Under the pieces are notes generated by a model that was not told the DNA's origin, searched no databases, and saw nothing but the letters and a program-made list of their open reading frames with translations. The position numbers and the translations under genes were made by a program. Shown one piece after another: positions 19,618 to 30,135 of a DNA stretch of 64,000 nt (its first letter is position 1; every line of letters begins with the position of its first letter). The stretch spans positions 56,560-120,559 of the forward strand of contig NZ_JAIQXU010000014.1 of NCBI RefSeq assembly GCF_020166395.1, in the 5' to 3' direction. This stretch comes from Deinococcus betulae. GTDB lineage: Bacteria > Deinococcota > Deinococci > Deinococcales > Deinococcaceae.

Positions 19618-20322
19618 TCAGCGCCAGGAGCGAAGCTCTGGGGGCATGTGATGGGTCTCGTTGAAACTGTCCAGGCTGACGCGGCCTCGCCCAAAGGTGA
19701 AGCGGGTCAGGCTGGCATTCTGAACGCGCCAGTTCAGGCGCAGGGCCGCAGCGTCGGGGGCGTCCAGCGCCAGGGCCACCGCCAGACCAATCACCCCGCC
19801 ACTGGTAAAGGCTAGGGCCACTGACCCTGAGGGCATCGCCGTGCCCTCTGCAAAAGCAGCCCTGACCCGCGCCCGGAAGGTCGCCCAGGGTTCGACCTCC
19901 GTGTGGGTCAGCGTGCCAGCTTGCCAGGCAGCAGCCAGGGGCTCCAGCACCTGCTGAAAGGCACGGTTGCGCTCTGGCCCGGCGCGCTGGGCACCGAAAT
20001 TTGCCGCCAGAGCCGCAAAAGCCAGGTCACGCGCCGCCAGGACAGGCCACAGGTGCCGCACCAGGCCGTCGCCGTCGTACTCGGCCAGTCGGGGATCAAG
20101 GACTGCGGGTGGCCAGAGTCTCCCAGCCGCTTCGGCGGCCAGTTCAGCGCTGCGCCGCTGCCGCACCAGGGGCCCATGCCAGAGGTGGGTGGGCCGCAGC
20201 CCTTCAGCCGCCAGCGCCTGCCCCACCGCGTGTGCCTGCGCTTCACCCAGGGCAGAGAGGCGGTCGGTCTCTGTCTCAAAGGGGGTGGCTTGACCATGCC
20301 GGATCAGCAGAAGCTGACTCAT
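19618..20322 (-). CDS. Histidine phosphatase-family protein (phosphoglycerate mutase-like)
   Basis: 234 residues. The N-terminus MSQLLLIRHGQATPFE has the catalytic RHG. The second conserved His region is varied, with GLRPTHLWHGPLVRQRRSAE supplying the usual 'asp-leu-ser-arg' zone. The family includes broad-specificity phosphatases and mutases; the real substrate is unknown. The start at 20322 is set by a 4-nt ATGA overlap with the upstream APH-like gene, and longer in-frame starts lie within that gene. It is the last gene of the acyl-CoA-type operon. Confidence 0.85.
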   Translation of the reverse strand: MSQLLLIRHGQATPFETETDRLSALGEAQAHAVGQALAAEGLRPTHLWHGPLVRQRRSAELAAEAAGRLWPPAVLDPRLAEYDGDGLVRHLWPVLAARDLAFAALAANFGAQRAGPERNRAFQQVLEPLAAAWQAGTLTHTEVEPWATFRARVRAAFAEGTAMPSGSVALAFTSGGVIGLAVALALDAPDAAALRLNWRVQNASLTRFTFGRGRVSLDSFNETHHMPPELRSWR

Positions 20323-21404
20323 GCCAGGTCGGCAATGCGGCGCCGCGCCTCGCCCATCAGCCACGCGGCCTGAGCGGCCAGCGGCGCAAAGCGGGGGTCA
20401 GCCGTTTGCCCGGCGCGGTAGCGCGCAAAGATTTGCAGCACGATCACGGCCAGCTTGAAATGGCCCAGCACCTCGTACCAGGGCAGGCTGCTCGTCACGT
20501 GACGAGCAAGTCGAGCTTCGTAGCGGGCGACCAGTTCGTCGCGCCCTGGAAAGCCGGGCGCCGCCGCGCCAACCTGGGTGGGCGCCCCGCCAGGCTGCTG
20601 GGGCATGGTCCAGTAGGTCAGCGTCAATCCCAGGTCCACCAGAGGGTCGCCCACAGTGGTCATTTCCCAGTCCAGCAGCGCCGTGACGCGGCTGGGGTCA
20701 GCAGGATCAAACATCAGGTTGTCCAGCTTGAAATCGTTGTGGACGAGGGTATGGGCGCTTTCTGGTGGAAGATGGGCTTCGAGCCAGCCGATGACTTCTT
20801 CGTCCCCCAGCGTCTCAGGAGGAGGCAGGTCGCCTGTGCCGTCCAGGGCCGTGCGGGCCCGCCGCCAGCGCCCGGCCCAGCCGTCCACCTGCCGCCCGTT
20901 AAAGCCTTCGGGCCGGCCAAGAGAACGCAGGCCAGCCGCGTCAATGTCCACACGGTGAAGGTCGGCCAGCGTATCCATCATGGCGTGTGACAGCTGGGCC
21001 GGGGCGTCAGGCAAAGCCGCGTATTCGGGAGGCAACGCCGCGCGGACCACGGCACCGTGGCGGCGCTCCATTAGGTAAAAGGGAGCACCGAGCACCGAGG
21101 CGTCCTCCACCAGCAGAATGGGCTGGGGGGCCACCGGCAGCGCCGGATGAACGCGGGCGAGCAGCCCAGCCTCGCGGGTCATGTCGTGGGCGCCTCTGGC
21201 CACTGGCCCCAGCGGCGCGCGGCGCAGCACATACTCGGCCTCGCCCAGCCGCAGCAGATAGGTCAGATTCGAGAAGCCACCTGGGAATTGCTCGGCCGAA
21301 AGGGCGTCCACATCACCCGGTATGCGGCCGCGCAGCACAGCCCTCAGAGCCTCCAGGGGCAGTTCCTCGCCGGGACGCACCGGGGTTGTCTCAGCGCGGG
21401 TCAC
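20319..21404 (-). CDS. Phosphotransferase (APH/ACAD10-type kinase-like)
   Basis: 361 residues. It carries the aminoglycoside phosphotransferase/choline kinase fold motifs: SNLTYLLRLGEAEYVLRR (nucleotide loop and Lys/Arg region), the catalytic loop LVHNDFKLDNLMF, and ALLDWEMTTVGDP for metal binding. Its neighbours (acyl-CoA dehydrogenase, two SDRs, histidine phosphatase) match the operons of ACAD10/11-type kinases, proposed to phosphorylate hydroxyacyl-CoAs. The GTG start at 21404 is chosen: it lies 4 nt past the upstream SDR stop, and a longer frame would overlap that gene. It is not expected to confer drug resistance. Confidence 0.85.
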   Translation of the reverse strand: MTRAETTPVRPGEELPLEALRAVLRGRIPGDVDALSAEQFPGGFSNLTYLLRLGEAEYVLRRAPLGPVARGAHDMTREAGLLARVHPALPVAPQPILLVEDASVLGAPFYLMERRHGAVVRAALPPEYAALPDAPAQLSHAMMDTLADLHRVDIDAAGLRSLGRPEGFNGRQVDGWAGRWRRARTALDGTGDLPPPETLGDEEVIGWLEAHLPPESAHTLVHNDFKLDNLMFDPADPSRVTALLDWEMTTVGDPLVDLGLTLTYWTMPQQPGGAPTQVGAAAPGFPGRDELVARYEARLARHVTSSLPWYEVLGHFKLAVIVLQIFARYRAGQTADPRFAPLAAQAAWLMGEARRRIADLA

Positions 21405-21408
21405 GGGG

Positions 21409-22188
21409 TCACGCTCGGTCCTGCCCGCCGCCCAGCAGGGCCATCGCCCGGACCCGCAGCTGCCGCATGCGGCCAATCCAGCCGTCGTAGTCGGCCGCCT
21501 TTAAGGCAAAGCCTTTCAGGGTCGTGGGGTGGGTGGTAATCAGAAAGCCGTCTGCGCGCAGGACCGCCAGCGTCTTGTCTACCAGTTCATCGGTTGAAAT
21601 GGCCGTCTGCTGCAAGATAGGCGCGTTCTGAATCATGGGGGTCCAGACCCCTTCGGGGCACAGGCAGGCCACCCGGATGCCCCGGTCGCCGTAGGTGATG
21701 GCCAGCCACTCGGCAAAAGCCAGGGCCGCGTGCTTGGTCACCGCGTAGGGCGCTGAATGCAGTTCAGTCAGGAGACCCGCCGCCGAGGCAGTGTTGAGCA
21801 GGTGCCCGCCGCCCCGTTCCAGCATGTGCGGCAACAGGTGACGTGCGGCCCAGACGTGGCTCATGACATTGACGTTATGAATCAGTTGCCAGACGCGGTC
21901 TGGCGTCTCTGGGCCCTCTCCCACGGCAATGCCTGCGTTCGAGCAAAAGAGGTCAATGTGGCCCTCGCGCGCCAGCACATCTTCAATCAGCGCCTGGACG
22001 CCTTCTTCCCGGCTGATGTCGGCGGCCACGAAGCGCGCCCCCAGTTCGGCCGCGCGGGCAGCCCCCAGCTCTGCCTGCCGGTCCGAGGCAATGACTGTCG
22101 CCCCTTCCTGAACGAAGCGCGCTGCCAGCGCCAGCCCAATTCCCGAAGCGGCCCCAGTCACCACGATGACCTTGTCTTGAAAGTCCAT
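21409..22188 (-). CDS. SDR-family oxidoreductase
   Basis: 259 residues, with VTGAASGIGLALA (cofactor loop), DRQ and the AADIS segment, NAGIAVG, Ser in NTASAAGLL and YAVTKHA. It is a classical SDR, probably NAD(H)-linked (Asp at the end of strand 2). It lies between the acyl-CoA dehydrogenase and APH-like kinase genes, in the same direction, which suggests oxidation of a hydroxyacyl intermediate. The start at 22188 follows GGAGAG. Confidence 0.88.
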   Translation of the reverse strand: MDFQDKVIVVTGAASGIGLALAARFVQEGATVIASDRQAELGAARAAELGARFVAADISREEGVQALIEDVLAREGHIDLFCSNAGIAVGEGPETPDRVWQLIHNVNVMSHVWAARHLLPHMLERGGGHLLNTASAAGLLTELHSAPYAVTKHAALAFAEWLAITYGDRGIRVACLCPEGVWTPMIQNAPILQQTAISTDELVDKTLAVLRADGFLITTHPTTLKGFALKAADYDGWIGRMRQLRVRAMALLGGGQDRA

Positions 22189-22278
22189 AGTTCTCTCCTT
22201 CTGTACGGAGCGTCTGACACCTCTGGCGCGTGAGTGGTGGAAGCGGGTACAGGTGCCCTTAACTCTGGGCCATCCGCC

Positions 22279-23836
<1,558 letters not shown>

Positions 23837-23843
<7 letters not shown>

Positions 23844-24322
23844 GGGACCTCCGGGAGGTCATACACGGTGACAGGCAGGCCGGCGAGTTCTTCCTCAATG
23901 ATGGGCGCGATCACGGCCCAGTCACCGCCGGCCACCCCGGCGCCGATACGGGGCATGTGCACGCTGGCGCCGCCACGCCGGGCTTCCTCGGCCACACGGC
24001 GCAGGCCTGTGCGGATGGCTTCGTAGCGCACGGGCGGCGCCGCCGCCGGCCTATTTTTGCGCGCAATGTCATGCTGACCAACCAGATTGGCCACCGTCAG
24101 GTCCGGGGCAACGGGCACGAACTGGACCTCTCCCAGCGCGTAGGGCTGGCCAGTGTCGCCTGCTGCCCAGCGCTTGAACGCCTGCTCAGGGGCTTTAAAA
24201 CGCTTCGAAAGCGCCAGCACAAAACCGCGTCCCCAGGCGCCAATATCGTTACACACGTGGACGAGCAGCTTTGGCCCGTCGCCCTGGGGCTGCGTGGCGT
24301 CGCCTGTGACATAGAGAATCAT
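23837..24322 (-). CDS. Macro-domain protein (ADP-ribose-binding)
   Basis: 161 residues, a single macro domain: MILYVTGDATQ at the start, VHVCNDIGAWGRGFVLALSKRF for the ADP-ribose site, and MPRIGAGVAGGDW for the second phosphate loop. The pattern resembles the small ALC1/TARG1-like class, which can remove ADP-ribose from acylated residues or hydrolyse ADP-ribose esters. It is translationally coupled on both sides (4-nt overlap upstream, 7-nt downstream), so it belongs to this operon even though the rest is acyl-CoA metabolism. Nearby genes do not identify a substrate. Confidence 0.88.
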
Positions 24323-24909
24323 CTTGCCTCCAGCTGTTGTCCTACCCAGACATGCCCGCGCGCAAAGAAATACAGCGGCTCGCCAGAACTGGGGGTTTCC
24401 ACGCGGTAGGATCGCCGGAGCAGCGAGAGGCGGCGCGCCACTTCTTCACCCTCCAGCACAGCTTCATCCAGACCCGTTTGCCAGTTCAGGCCCAGCAGAC
24501 GTGGTTGCTGACCACTGAGCTGCGCAGGCAGTGGCCGGGCCGGGGCCGGCGTGAACATGGTCCGGTACATCTCAGCGCGTTCGGGCGACGCCATCACCAC
24601 CTGCGAACTGGCAAAGTGCGGCCAGCACAGCCACAGCGCCAGATACGCCACGTCGAGCCGCCCCGCACTGGCGCGCGCCCAGGCGTCATGAATGTCCAGC
24701 AGCCCTGAGAGCATTCGGCGCCGCAACCAGGCTGGAGGCTCACGCGCGGGCAGGCGGCTCCAGGGGTCTATCCAGAGTTTAACGTAGTCCACGCCGCTGT
24801 GGGCAAGGTGTGACCAGTCGGGCGTCATGTTCTGCTGACGCCACTGGTCTACCCGCCGCAGCTGCGTCTGGCCGCCCCGCACCTTGTGCTTGTTGGAGAG
24901 GGGCGTCAC
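24319..24909 (-). CDS. Hypothetical protein, Trp-rich
   Basis: About 196 residues from the GTG at 24909. No known motif was recognised. Many Trp and Arg residues occur (HSGVDYVKLWIDPWSRLP, LDVAYLALWLCWPHF), without a signal peptide or clear membrane helix. The start at 24909 follows the upstream SDR stop by 28 nt; longer frames would run into that gene. Its stop overlaps the macro-domain ATG by 4 nt, which supports a real, coupled gene. Confidence 0.65.
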   Translation of the reverse strand: MTPLSNKHKVRGGQTQLRRVDQWRQQNMTPDWSHLAHSGVDYVKLWIDPWSRLPAREPPAWLRRRMLSGLLDIHDAWARASAGRLDVAYLALWLCWPHFASSQVVMASPERAEMYRTMFTPAPARPLPAQLSGQQPRLLGLNWQTGLDEAVLEGEEVARRLSLLRRSYRVETPSSGEPLYFFARGHVWVGQQLEAR

Positions 24910-24937
24910 CGGTCGGCCCAGGGGATGAGGCCGGGCG

Positions 24938-25714
24938 TCATACCGCCGTAATGCCGCCGTCCACGGCGATGTTCTGCCCGGTGATGTAGGCACCCGCGTC
25001 ACTGGCCAGCAGCAGGGCCAGGCCCTTGAGGTCGTGTTCACCTCCCAGACGGCGCAGAGGTGTGTGCTCCAGAATGGCCGCCTCGCCGTAGGCCAGGGTG
25101 CCGCGCGTCATCTTCGTGGGAAAGTAGCCGGGGCAGATGCTGTTCACCGTGATGCCCTGCGCAGCCACCTCGGCGGCCAGGGCGCGCGTGAAATTGACCA
25201 TGGCCCCCTTGCTGGTGTTGTAGGCCAGCGTGGGCATCATGCGCGGGTCGTTGCCCTGTAGGCCCGCCACCGACGCCACATTCAGAATCCGGCCCGCGCT
25301 GCGCGGCACCATGCAGCGCCTGAGGACACTCTGGGTCAGGGCGAAGGTGCCGTTGACATTGACGTTCATCACCTTGAGCCAGGCGTCCAGCGGGTGCTCG
25401 GTGGTGGGAGCACCCCAGGTGGCTCCGGCATTGTTGACCAGAATGTCGATGGGGCCGACCTCCGCCACGAGGCGTTCGACCAGCGCGTCGGCCGTTTCCA
25501 GGTCAGCCAGGTCACTGGGGGCGATGTGAGCAGTCACGCCCTGCCCTTCCAGGTGCGCCTTCGCCTCTTCCAGTTCGTGTGCTTTGCGCGCCGTCAGGAT
25601 GACCGCCGCGCCGTACTCGCCCAGGGCCTCGGCAATTTGTAGCCCCAGGCCACGGCTGCCGCCGGTAATCAGGGCCGTTTTGCCACTCAGGTCAAACAGT
25701 TCTTTTAAGGCCAT
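24938..25714 (-). CDS. SDR-family oxidoreductase (gluconate 5-dehydrogenase/3-ketoacyl reductase-like)
   Basis: 258 residues: TGGSRGLGLQIAEALGEYGAAV (cofactor loop), ARK after strand 2 (suggests NADP), NNAGATWG, Ser in NVASVAGLQG, YNTSKGA, and the C-terminal YITGQNIAVDGG that is typical of FabG-like SDRs. It is the first gene of the minus-strand operon and is divergent from gabD. The reduced or oxidised substrate is not specified by sequence. Confidence 0.88.
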   Translation of the reverse strand: MALKELFDLSGKTALITGGSRGLGLQIAEALGEYGAAVILTARKAHELEEAKAHLEGQGVTAHIAPSDLADLETADALVERLVAEVGPIDILVNNAGATWGAPTTEHPLDAWLKVMNVNVNGTFALTQSVLRRCMVPRSAGRILNVASVAGLQGNDPRMMPTLAYNTSKGAMVNFTRALAAEVAAQGITVNSICPGYFPTKMTRGTLAYGEAAILEHTPLRRLGGEHDLKGLALLLASDAGAYITGQNIAVDGGITAV

Positions 25715-25750
25715 GTGCCGTCCTCCAGGGGTGGGGTCTGCCGCCCAGCA

Positions 25751-25790
25751 TACGGCCGTATTTACGTCAACGGCAATTATGAACGTTAAA
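25751..25790. promoter_or_regulatory. Candidate operator(s) between divergent SDR and gabD genes
   Basis: The perfect 10-nt palindrome TACGGCCGTA (25751-25760) is followed by TTTACGT (25761-25767) and ACGTTAAA (25783-25790), an imperfect inverted repeat. They lie in the 183-nt divergent gap. A shared regulator is possible, but no regulator gene is adjacent. Confidence 0.3.
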
Positions 25791-25897
25791 GGACAATTCA
25801 GCGTCCCATGATGCGGGGCGGTTGTCCTGGCCCCCGCGCTAGGCTGCAGAGGACATCACCTGCTGCCCCCCTGCCCCACACCTTCTAAGGAGGCCCC

Positions 25898-27346
25898 ATG
25901 ACCACCCTGCTGAATGACCCCGTGACCCGCACCCAGGCGTATTTTGATGGCCAGTGGCGCTCGGCACCCAAGACGTTTGACGTGATTCACCCAGGCACCC
26001 TGGAACCGATTGGCGCGGTGGCCGACTGCACCGCCGACGACGCCCGGCGCGCCATTGACGCCGCCGAGGCGGCTCTGCGCGAGTGGCGGCAGGTCAATCC
26101 CTACCGGCGCGGCCAGATTCTGCGCCGCTGGCACGACCTGATGTTCGAGCACACAGACGAGTTGGCCCGCCTGATGACTCTGGAGATGGGCAAGCCAATC
26201 ACCGAAACGCGCGGCGAGGTCAGTTACGCCGCCAGCTTCGTGGAGTGGTGCGCCGAGGAAGCCGGACGCATCAGTGGCGAGCGGATTTCCATGCGCCAGA
26301 GCCGCAAACGGGGCTTTACGTCTGCCGAGCCGGTCGGCATCGTTTATGCCGTGACCCCCTGGAATTTTCCAGCGGGCATGATTACCCGCAAGGCGGCACC
26401 GGCCCTAGCGGCTGGCTGCGTAATGATTCTTAAGCCCGCCGAGCAGAGCCCCATGACGGCGCTGTATCTGGCCGAGTTGTGGCTGGCCGCCGGCGGCCCG
26501 GCCAACACCCTGCAGGTGCTGCCCACCAACGACGCCCCCGCCTTCAGCGCGCCGTTCATGACCGATGAGCGGGTGCGCAAGCTGACCTTTACCGGTTCCA
26601 CGGCAGTGGGCCGCCTGCTCTACACCCAGGCCGCCCAGACCCTCAAGCGCGTCTCGCTAGAGTTGGGGGGGCACGCGCCGTTTCTGGTTTTCGAGGATGC
26701 CGATCTGGACAAGGCCGCGCGTGAGGTGGTGGGCAGCAAGTTCCGCAACGCCGGGCAAACCTGCATCAGCACCAACCGGGTCTACGTGCAGCGCGCGGTG
26801 GCGGCCGAATTCACCGACATCCTGACCCGCCTGACGGGCAAGCTGGTGCTGGGCGACCCCCTCCACGAGGGCACAGGCGTTGGGCCGGTTGTGGAGCGGG
26901 CAGGCCTCGACAAGATTCAGGCGCAGGTAGACGACGCCCTAAGCCGGGGTGCGCGGGCCACGGTGGGCGGCGGGGTCAAGGAGGGGCTGTACTTTCACCC
27001 CACGGTTCTGACCGACGTTCACCCCGACTCGGTGATTCTGCGCGAGGAAACGTTTGGGCCGGTGGCGCCGGTGGTGGCCTTTGACACTGAGGAAGAGGCG
27101 CTGCGACTGGCCAACGCCTCAGAGTATGGGCTGGCGGCCTACGCCTACACCCGCGACCTGAGCCGCGCCTGGCGAGTGGCCGAGGCGCTGGAATACGGCA
27201 TCGTGGGCATTAACGACGGCGTACCCAGCGCCGGAGCGCCCCATGTGCCCTTTGGCGGCATGAAAAACAGTGGGGTGGGCCGCGAGGGTGGTCACTGGGG
27301 TCTGGACGAATATCTGGAAACCAAGTTCATCTCGATGGGCCTGTAA
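25898..27346 (+). CDS. gabD: NAD(P)-dependent succinate-semialdehyde dehydrogenase-family protein
   Basis: 482 residues, normal for GabD-type aldehyde dehydrogenases. TPWNFPAGMITRKAAPALAAG and FTGSTAVGR form the cofactor site, LELGGHAPF carries the base Glu, NAGQTCISTNR carries the nucleophilic Cys, and EETFGPVAPV and PFGGMKNSGVGREGG close the fold. It oxidises an aldehyde to the acid, most probably succinate semialdehyde, but close relatives act on other semialdehydes. The start at 25898 follows AAGGAGG. It is divergent from an SDR gene. Confidence 0.88.
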   Translation: MTTLLNDPVTRTQAYFDGQWRSAPKTFDVIHPGTLEPIGAVADCTADDARRAIDAAEAALREWRQVNPYRRGQILRRWHDLMFEHTDELARLMTLEMGKPITETRGEVSYAASFVEWCAEEAGRISGERISMRQSRKRGFTSAEPVGIVYAVTPWNFPAGMITRKAAPALAAGCVMILKPAEQSPMTALYLAELWLAAGGPANTLQVLPTNDAPAFSAPFMTDERVRKLTFTGSTAVGRLLYTQAAQTLKRVSLELGGHAPFLVFEDADLDKAAREVVGSKFRNAGQTCISTNRVYVQRAVAAEFTDILTRLTGKLVLGDPLHEGTGVGPVVERAGLDKIQAQVDDALSRGARATVGGGVKEGLYFHPTVLTDVHPDSVILREETFGPVAPVVAFDTEEEALRLANASEYGLAAYAYTRDLSRAWRVAEALEYGIVGINDGVPSAGAPHVPFGGMKNSGVGREGGHWGLDEYLETKFISMGL

Positions 27347-27368
27347 ATGTAAAGGGCAGTTAGGCCAG

Positions 27369-27410
27369 AGAGCCGGCAGCGTGCACCCTGCACTCGCCGG
27401 CTCTTGCCTG
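27369..27410 (+). terminator. Hairpin terminator after gabD
   Basis: AGAGCCGGC (27369-27377) pairs with GCCGGCTCT (27396-27404) and an inner GTGCA/TGCAC stem at 27381-27393. TGCCTGTT follows. It lies 22 nt past the gabD stop and upstream of the convergent eCIS ATPase end. Confidence 0.65.
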
Positions 27411-27552
27411 TTCCGCCCTCATATGGATTCCGTCTGTTCCATTGACAGATTGGAACAGAACCGAGGTGTCAACTCCATGCCCGGAACCTGTTCTTCTCGC
27501 TCTTCTGCGAAGCGCTGCAAGCCTGCTGCGCAGCCCTGTAAATCCACTCGGA

Positions 27553-29520
27553 TTACAACACCAGGCGGCCCAGTTTGCGGTACTCCAGATGCAGCGCTTC
27601 TTCGACCAGCGGCTGACTGAGGGGCACTCCACGCGCCACGGCCATGAACACCGTGTTCATCACCACGCTGCGGATATTGCCCCCTGCCACGTCGGCGGCG
27701 GCCAGCCGGGGAAAGTCCAGCATGCTGGTGTCCAGCGTTCTGGGAAAAGCGCCGCGCCATAGCCGCTCGCGTTCCTGGGCCTGCGGGGCGCGGAAGTTGA
27801 TCACGAACTGCAAGCGGCGCATGAACGCCACGTCCATGCTGCTTTCCATGTTGGTGGTCAGCACCGCCAGGCCGTTGAAACTTTCCAGGCGTTGCAGAAG
27901 GTAGTTCACCTGGACGTTGGCGTAGCGGTCGTTGCTGTCACGCACCTCACCGCGCTTGCCGAAGACACTGTCGGCCTCGTCGAACAGCAGCACGCAGCCA
28001 CCCTGGTCAGCAGCATCAAAGATTTTCTTGAGGTTCTTTTCGGTCTCGCCAATGTATTTGCTGACGGTACTGCTCAGGTCCACCCGGTACAGGTCTAGGT
28101 TCAGATCACGCGCCAGCACCTCGGCGCTCAGGGTCTTGCCAGTGCCACTGGGGCCGCTAAACAGCGCGGCAATCGAGCGGCCCCGGCCTGGGCGGGCCAT
28201 GCCCATATCTTCATAGACCTGCGAGCGGTGACGCACATGCGCGGCAATCTGTTCCAGAGCGGCGCGGTCAGCCGGCGGCAGAATCAGGTCGTCCCAGCCC
28301 GCACGGGTCTCAATGCGCTGGGCCAGCGACCCCATCAGGCGGCGGTTGGCGGTCTTGGCGGCCTCCCACGCCCTTTCAATGCGGGTCTGGTGTGCCGCGT
28401 TGCCCGGCAGCGCGGCGCGGGCCTCGCGGGCCAGGGTGTCGATGCGTTCCAGGCTCAGCTGATATTGGTCGCCCAACTGCCGCAGCAGGGGCGGCTCGCC
28501 ACTGACCCCCAGCGCTTGCCCCCAGCGTTCGCGCTGCTCGGCCGAAGTGGGGGCCGTGACCTCTAGAGGCAGCAGGGCGCGCGCTGAGTCGAGCGGCAGC
28601 GGCTCGGGGGCCAGAATGACGCATGGGCCGGTGGCTACACCGAGCAGGCGGGTCGTGAGGTCATCCAGCGTCTGGCCCTCTGGAGCGTCGCCCGTGACAT
28701 CCAGGACCAGCGGCGCGGCAGTCACCCGGCCTTCGCGGTCCAGTGCCCGCAGGGTCACGTCCAGCGCCTCAGGAGAGAGGGTGGCCAGGGCCGCCACATC
28801 CAGCAGCAGGGCGCGGCCACTCCCGGCCAGCAGATGCCCGGCCAGTGAACGCATCGCCTGCACCTGTGAGCCGTACAGCAGCGCGGCTCGCTCGTTCCCT
28901 TGACGCGACAGGTGCTTACTGGCGGTCTGCAAGGTTTGTTCCTGAGAATCACTCAGGAGGCCGCCGGCTCCCAGCGGCTGGGTCACGCTACGCAATTCCA
29001 GGGCTATACCCTCGTCACCGCGCAAAAAGGCCAGCGCGCCCGCCGTCAGGCGAATAGGCGTCAGGGATTCCAGCACACTGGAATTGACGCTCTGCCCAAA
29101 TTCGATGAGGTGGTAACGGGTCAGGGCGCTGCCCGCCTGAAAGGCCCCCATCTCGGTCCAGTCAGCGCCCGGCAGCCAGCGGCGGCACAGCGACGGCGTT
29201 AGGAAGCCGGTGTAAGGCCCGTCCAGTTGCAGAGCCGTGCCGCACGCCGCCAGCATCCGCTCCGGGTAGAGCTCGGTGGCCAGCGCCAGCGCCATAACCC
29301 CCAGCTCAAACTCCGTGAGGCCCAGGCCCTGTTGTAAGGCGCCCAGCCGGGTCTGCGCAGCCTCTTCAGGCAGCACCACCTCAAACGTGGCTTCCGGGTC
29401 ACCCTGTTCACTCAGGGCGGCGTCCAGCACCTGAGCACTCAGGCTTTCACAGACCGCCTGGAGCAGCAGATGGCTGTCTTGCGGCGGCGTAGGCGTAGGG
29501 CGGGAGGCAGCACGCGGCAT
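27553..29520 (-). CDS. eCIS AAA+ ATPase (Afp15/Pvc15-like)
   Basis: 655 residues. The N-terminal ~400 residues form a helical and degenerate P-loop-like region typical of the eCIS ATPases. The C-terminal AAA+ module has Walker A GPSGTGKT (456-463), Walker B VLLFDEADSVFGKR, a sensor region LTTNMESSMDVAFMRRLQ with arginine-finger candidates, and a helical lid. Afp15/Pvc15 proteins are needed for assembly of the particle, as judged from the Afp and PVC systems, and are not part of the mature structure. It is the last gene of the minus operon, with a 1-nt TAATG overlap to the gene before it. Confidence 0.92.
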   Translation of the reverse strand: MPRAASRPTPTPPQDSHLLLQAVCESLSAQVLDAALSEQGDPEATFEVVLPEEAAQTRLGALQQGLGLTEFELGVMALALATELYPERMLAACGTALQLDGPYTGFLTPSLCRRWLPGADWTEMGAFQAGSALTRYHLIEFGQSVNSSVLESLTPIRLTAGALAFLRGDEGIALELRSVTQPLGAGGLLSDSQEQTLQTASKHLSRQGNERAALLYGSQVQAMRSLAGHLLAGSGRALLLDVAALATLSPEALDVTLRALDREGRVTAAPLVLDVTGDAPEGQTLDDLTTRLLGVATGPCVILAPEPLPLDSARALLPLEVTAPTSAEQRERWGQALGVSGEPPLLRQLGDQYQLSLERIDTLAREARAALPGNAAHQTRIERAWEAAKTANRRLMGSLAQRIETRAGWDDLILPPADRAALEQIAAHVRHRSQVYEDMGMARPGRGRSIAALFSGPSGTGKTLSAEVLARDLNLDLYRVDLSSTVSKYIGETEKNLKKIFDAADQGGCVLLFDEADSVFGKRGEVRDSNDRYANVQVNYLLQRLESFNGLAVLTTNMESSMDVAFMRRLQFVINFRAPQAQERERLWRGAFPRTLDTSMLDFPRLAAADVAGGNIRSVVMNTVFMAVARGVPLSQPLVEEALHLEYRKLGRLVL

Positions 29521-30134
29521 TAATCGTCCAGCTCAATGGCGTAATTCACGCTGGAATACCCTTCGCCGTCATCCACCGTCCGGAACCACGCCTTGAAGGT
29601 TTTGGTGGCGCCGCTGGCCAGCCGCACCTTGCCGCCGCCGACCGTGCAGCGCGCCTCGGTTTGCAGCTGACGGTAACACGCACTGAGCTTCTGCCCACTG
29701 ATGGGCGCCCCCAGGACCAGCCGGGTAAAGTTACCCAGCAGGTTCAGGGTGGCGGCGGGGAGTGTCTTTTGCACCGTCGTGCCCACCATCAGGTCAGTAA
29801 ACGTGACGACGTTTTTCTCGGCGTGGACTGTCAGCTCTGGGTAAAATTTCCCCTGTTCACGGGCGGTCAGTACCTCGTCACTTCGCAGGCGCATCTCGCG
29901 GCCCGCCACAACCCAGACGACATCACCGCTGTCGCCAAAAAAACTGTCAATGCCTATGCAAGCGTATTGGCGACAGAACGCAGCGGTTTCAACAATCGCG
30001 GGCGACGGAATTGCCCCCTCTCCCGTTTCTACAGGAGTCAGGAGTTTCTGTCCCAGAACGCTTTGCGCTGCCATAACAGCAGGCGAAAGGGTCAGACCCA
30101 ACAGCGCAATGAATCGTAGAGGCGTCTTCTTCAT
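29520..30134 (-). CDS. Exported Cys-containing protein next to the eCIS hydrolase (unknown function)
   Basis: 204 residues. A clear Sec signal peptide (MKKTPLRFIALLGLTLSPAV, cleavage near MAA-QS) is followed by a mostly beta-stranded domain with four Cys in the pairs FCRQYAC and ACYRQLQTEARC, suggesting disulfides outside the cytoplasm. I do not recognise the family. The start at 30134 lies 1 nt past the stop of the SLT-C39 hydrolase gene and its stop overlaps the ATPase ATG. A periplasmic immunity or inhibitor role for the hydrolase is an attractive but unproven reading of this layout; an envelope accessory of the injection system is the alternative. Confidence 0.75.
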   Translation of the reverse strand: MKKTPLRFIALLGLTLSPAVMAAQSVLGQKLLTPVETGEGAIPSPAIVETAAFCRQYACIGIDSFFGDSGDVVWVVAGREMRLRSDEVLTAREQGKFYPELTVHAEKNVVTFTDLMVGTTVQKTLPAATLNLLGNFTRLVLGAPISGQKLSACYRQLQTEARCTVGGGKVRLASGATKTFKAWFRTVDDGEGYSSVNYAIELDD

Positions 30135-30135
30135 T

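Noticed and set aside
20319..21404. Reading the APH-fold gene as an antibiotic-resistance gene
   Set aside because: Its neighbours and overlaps place it with acyl-CoA dehydrogenase and SDR genes, as in ACAD10/11-type metabolism.
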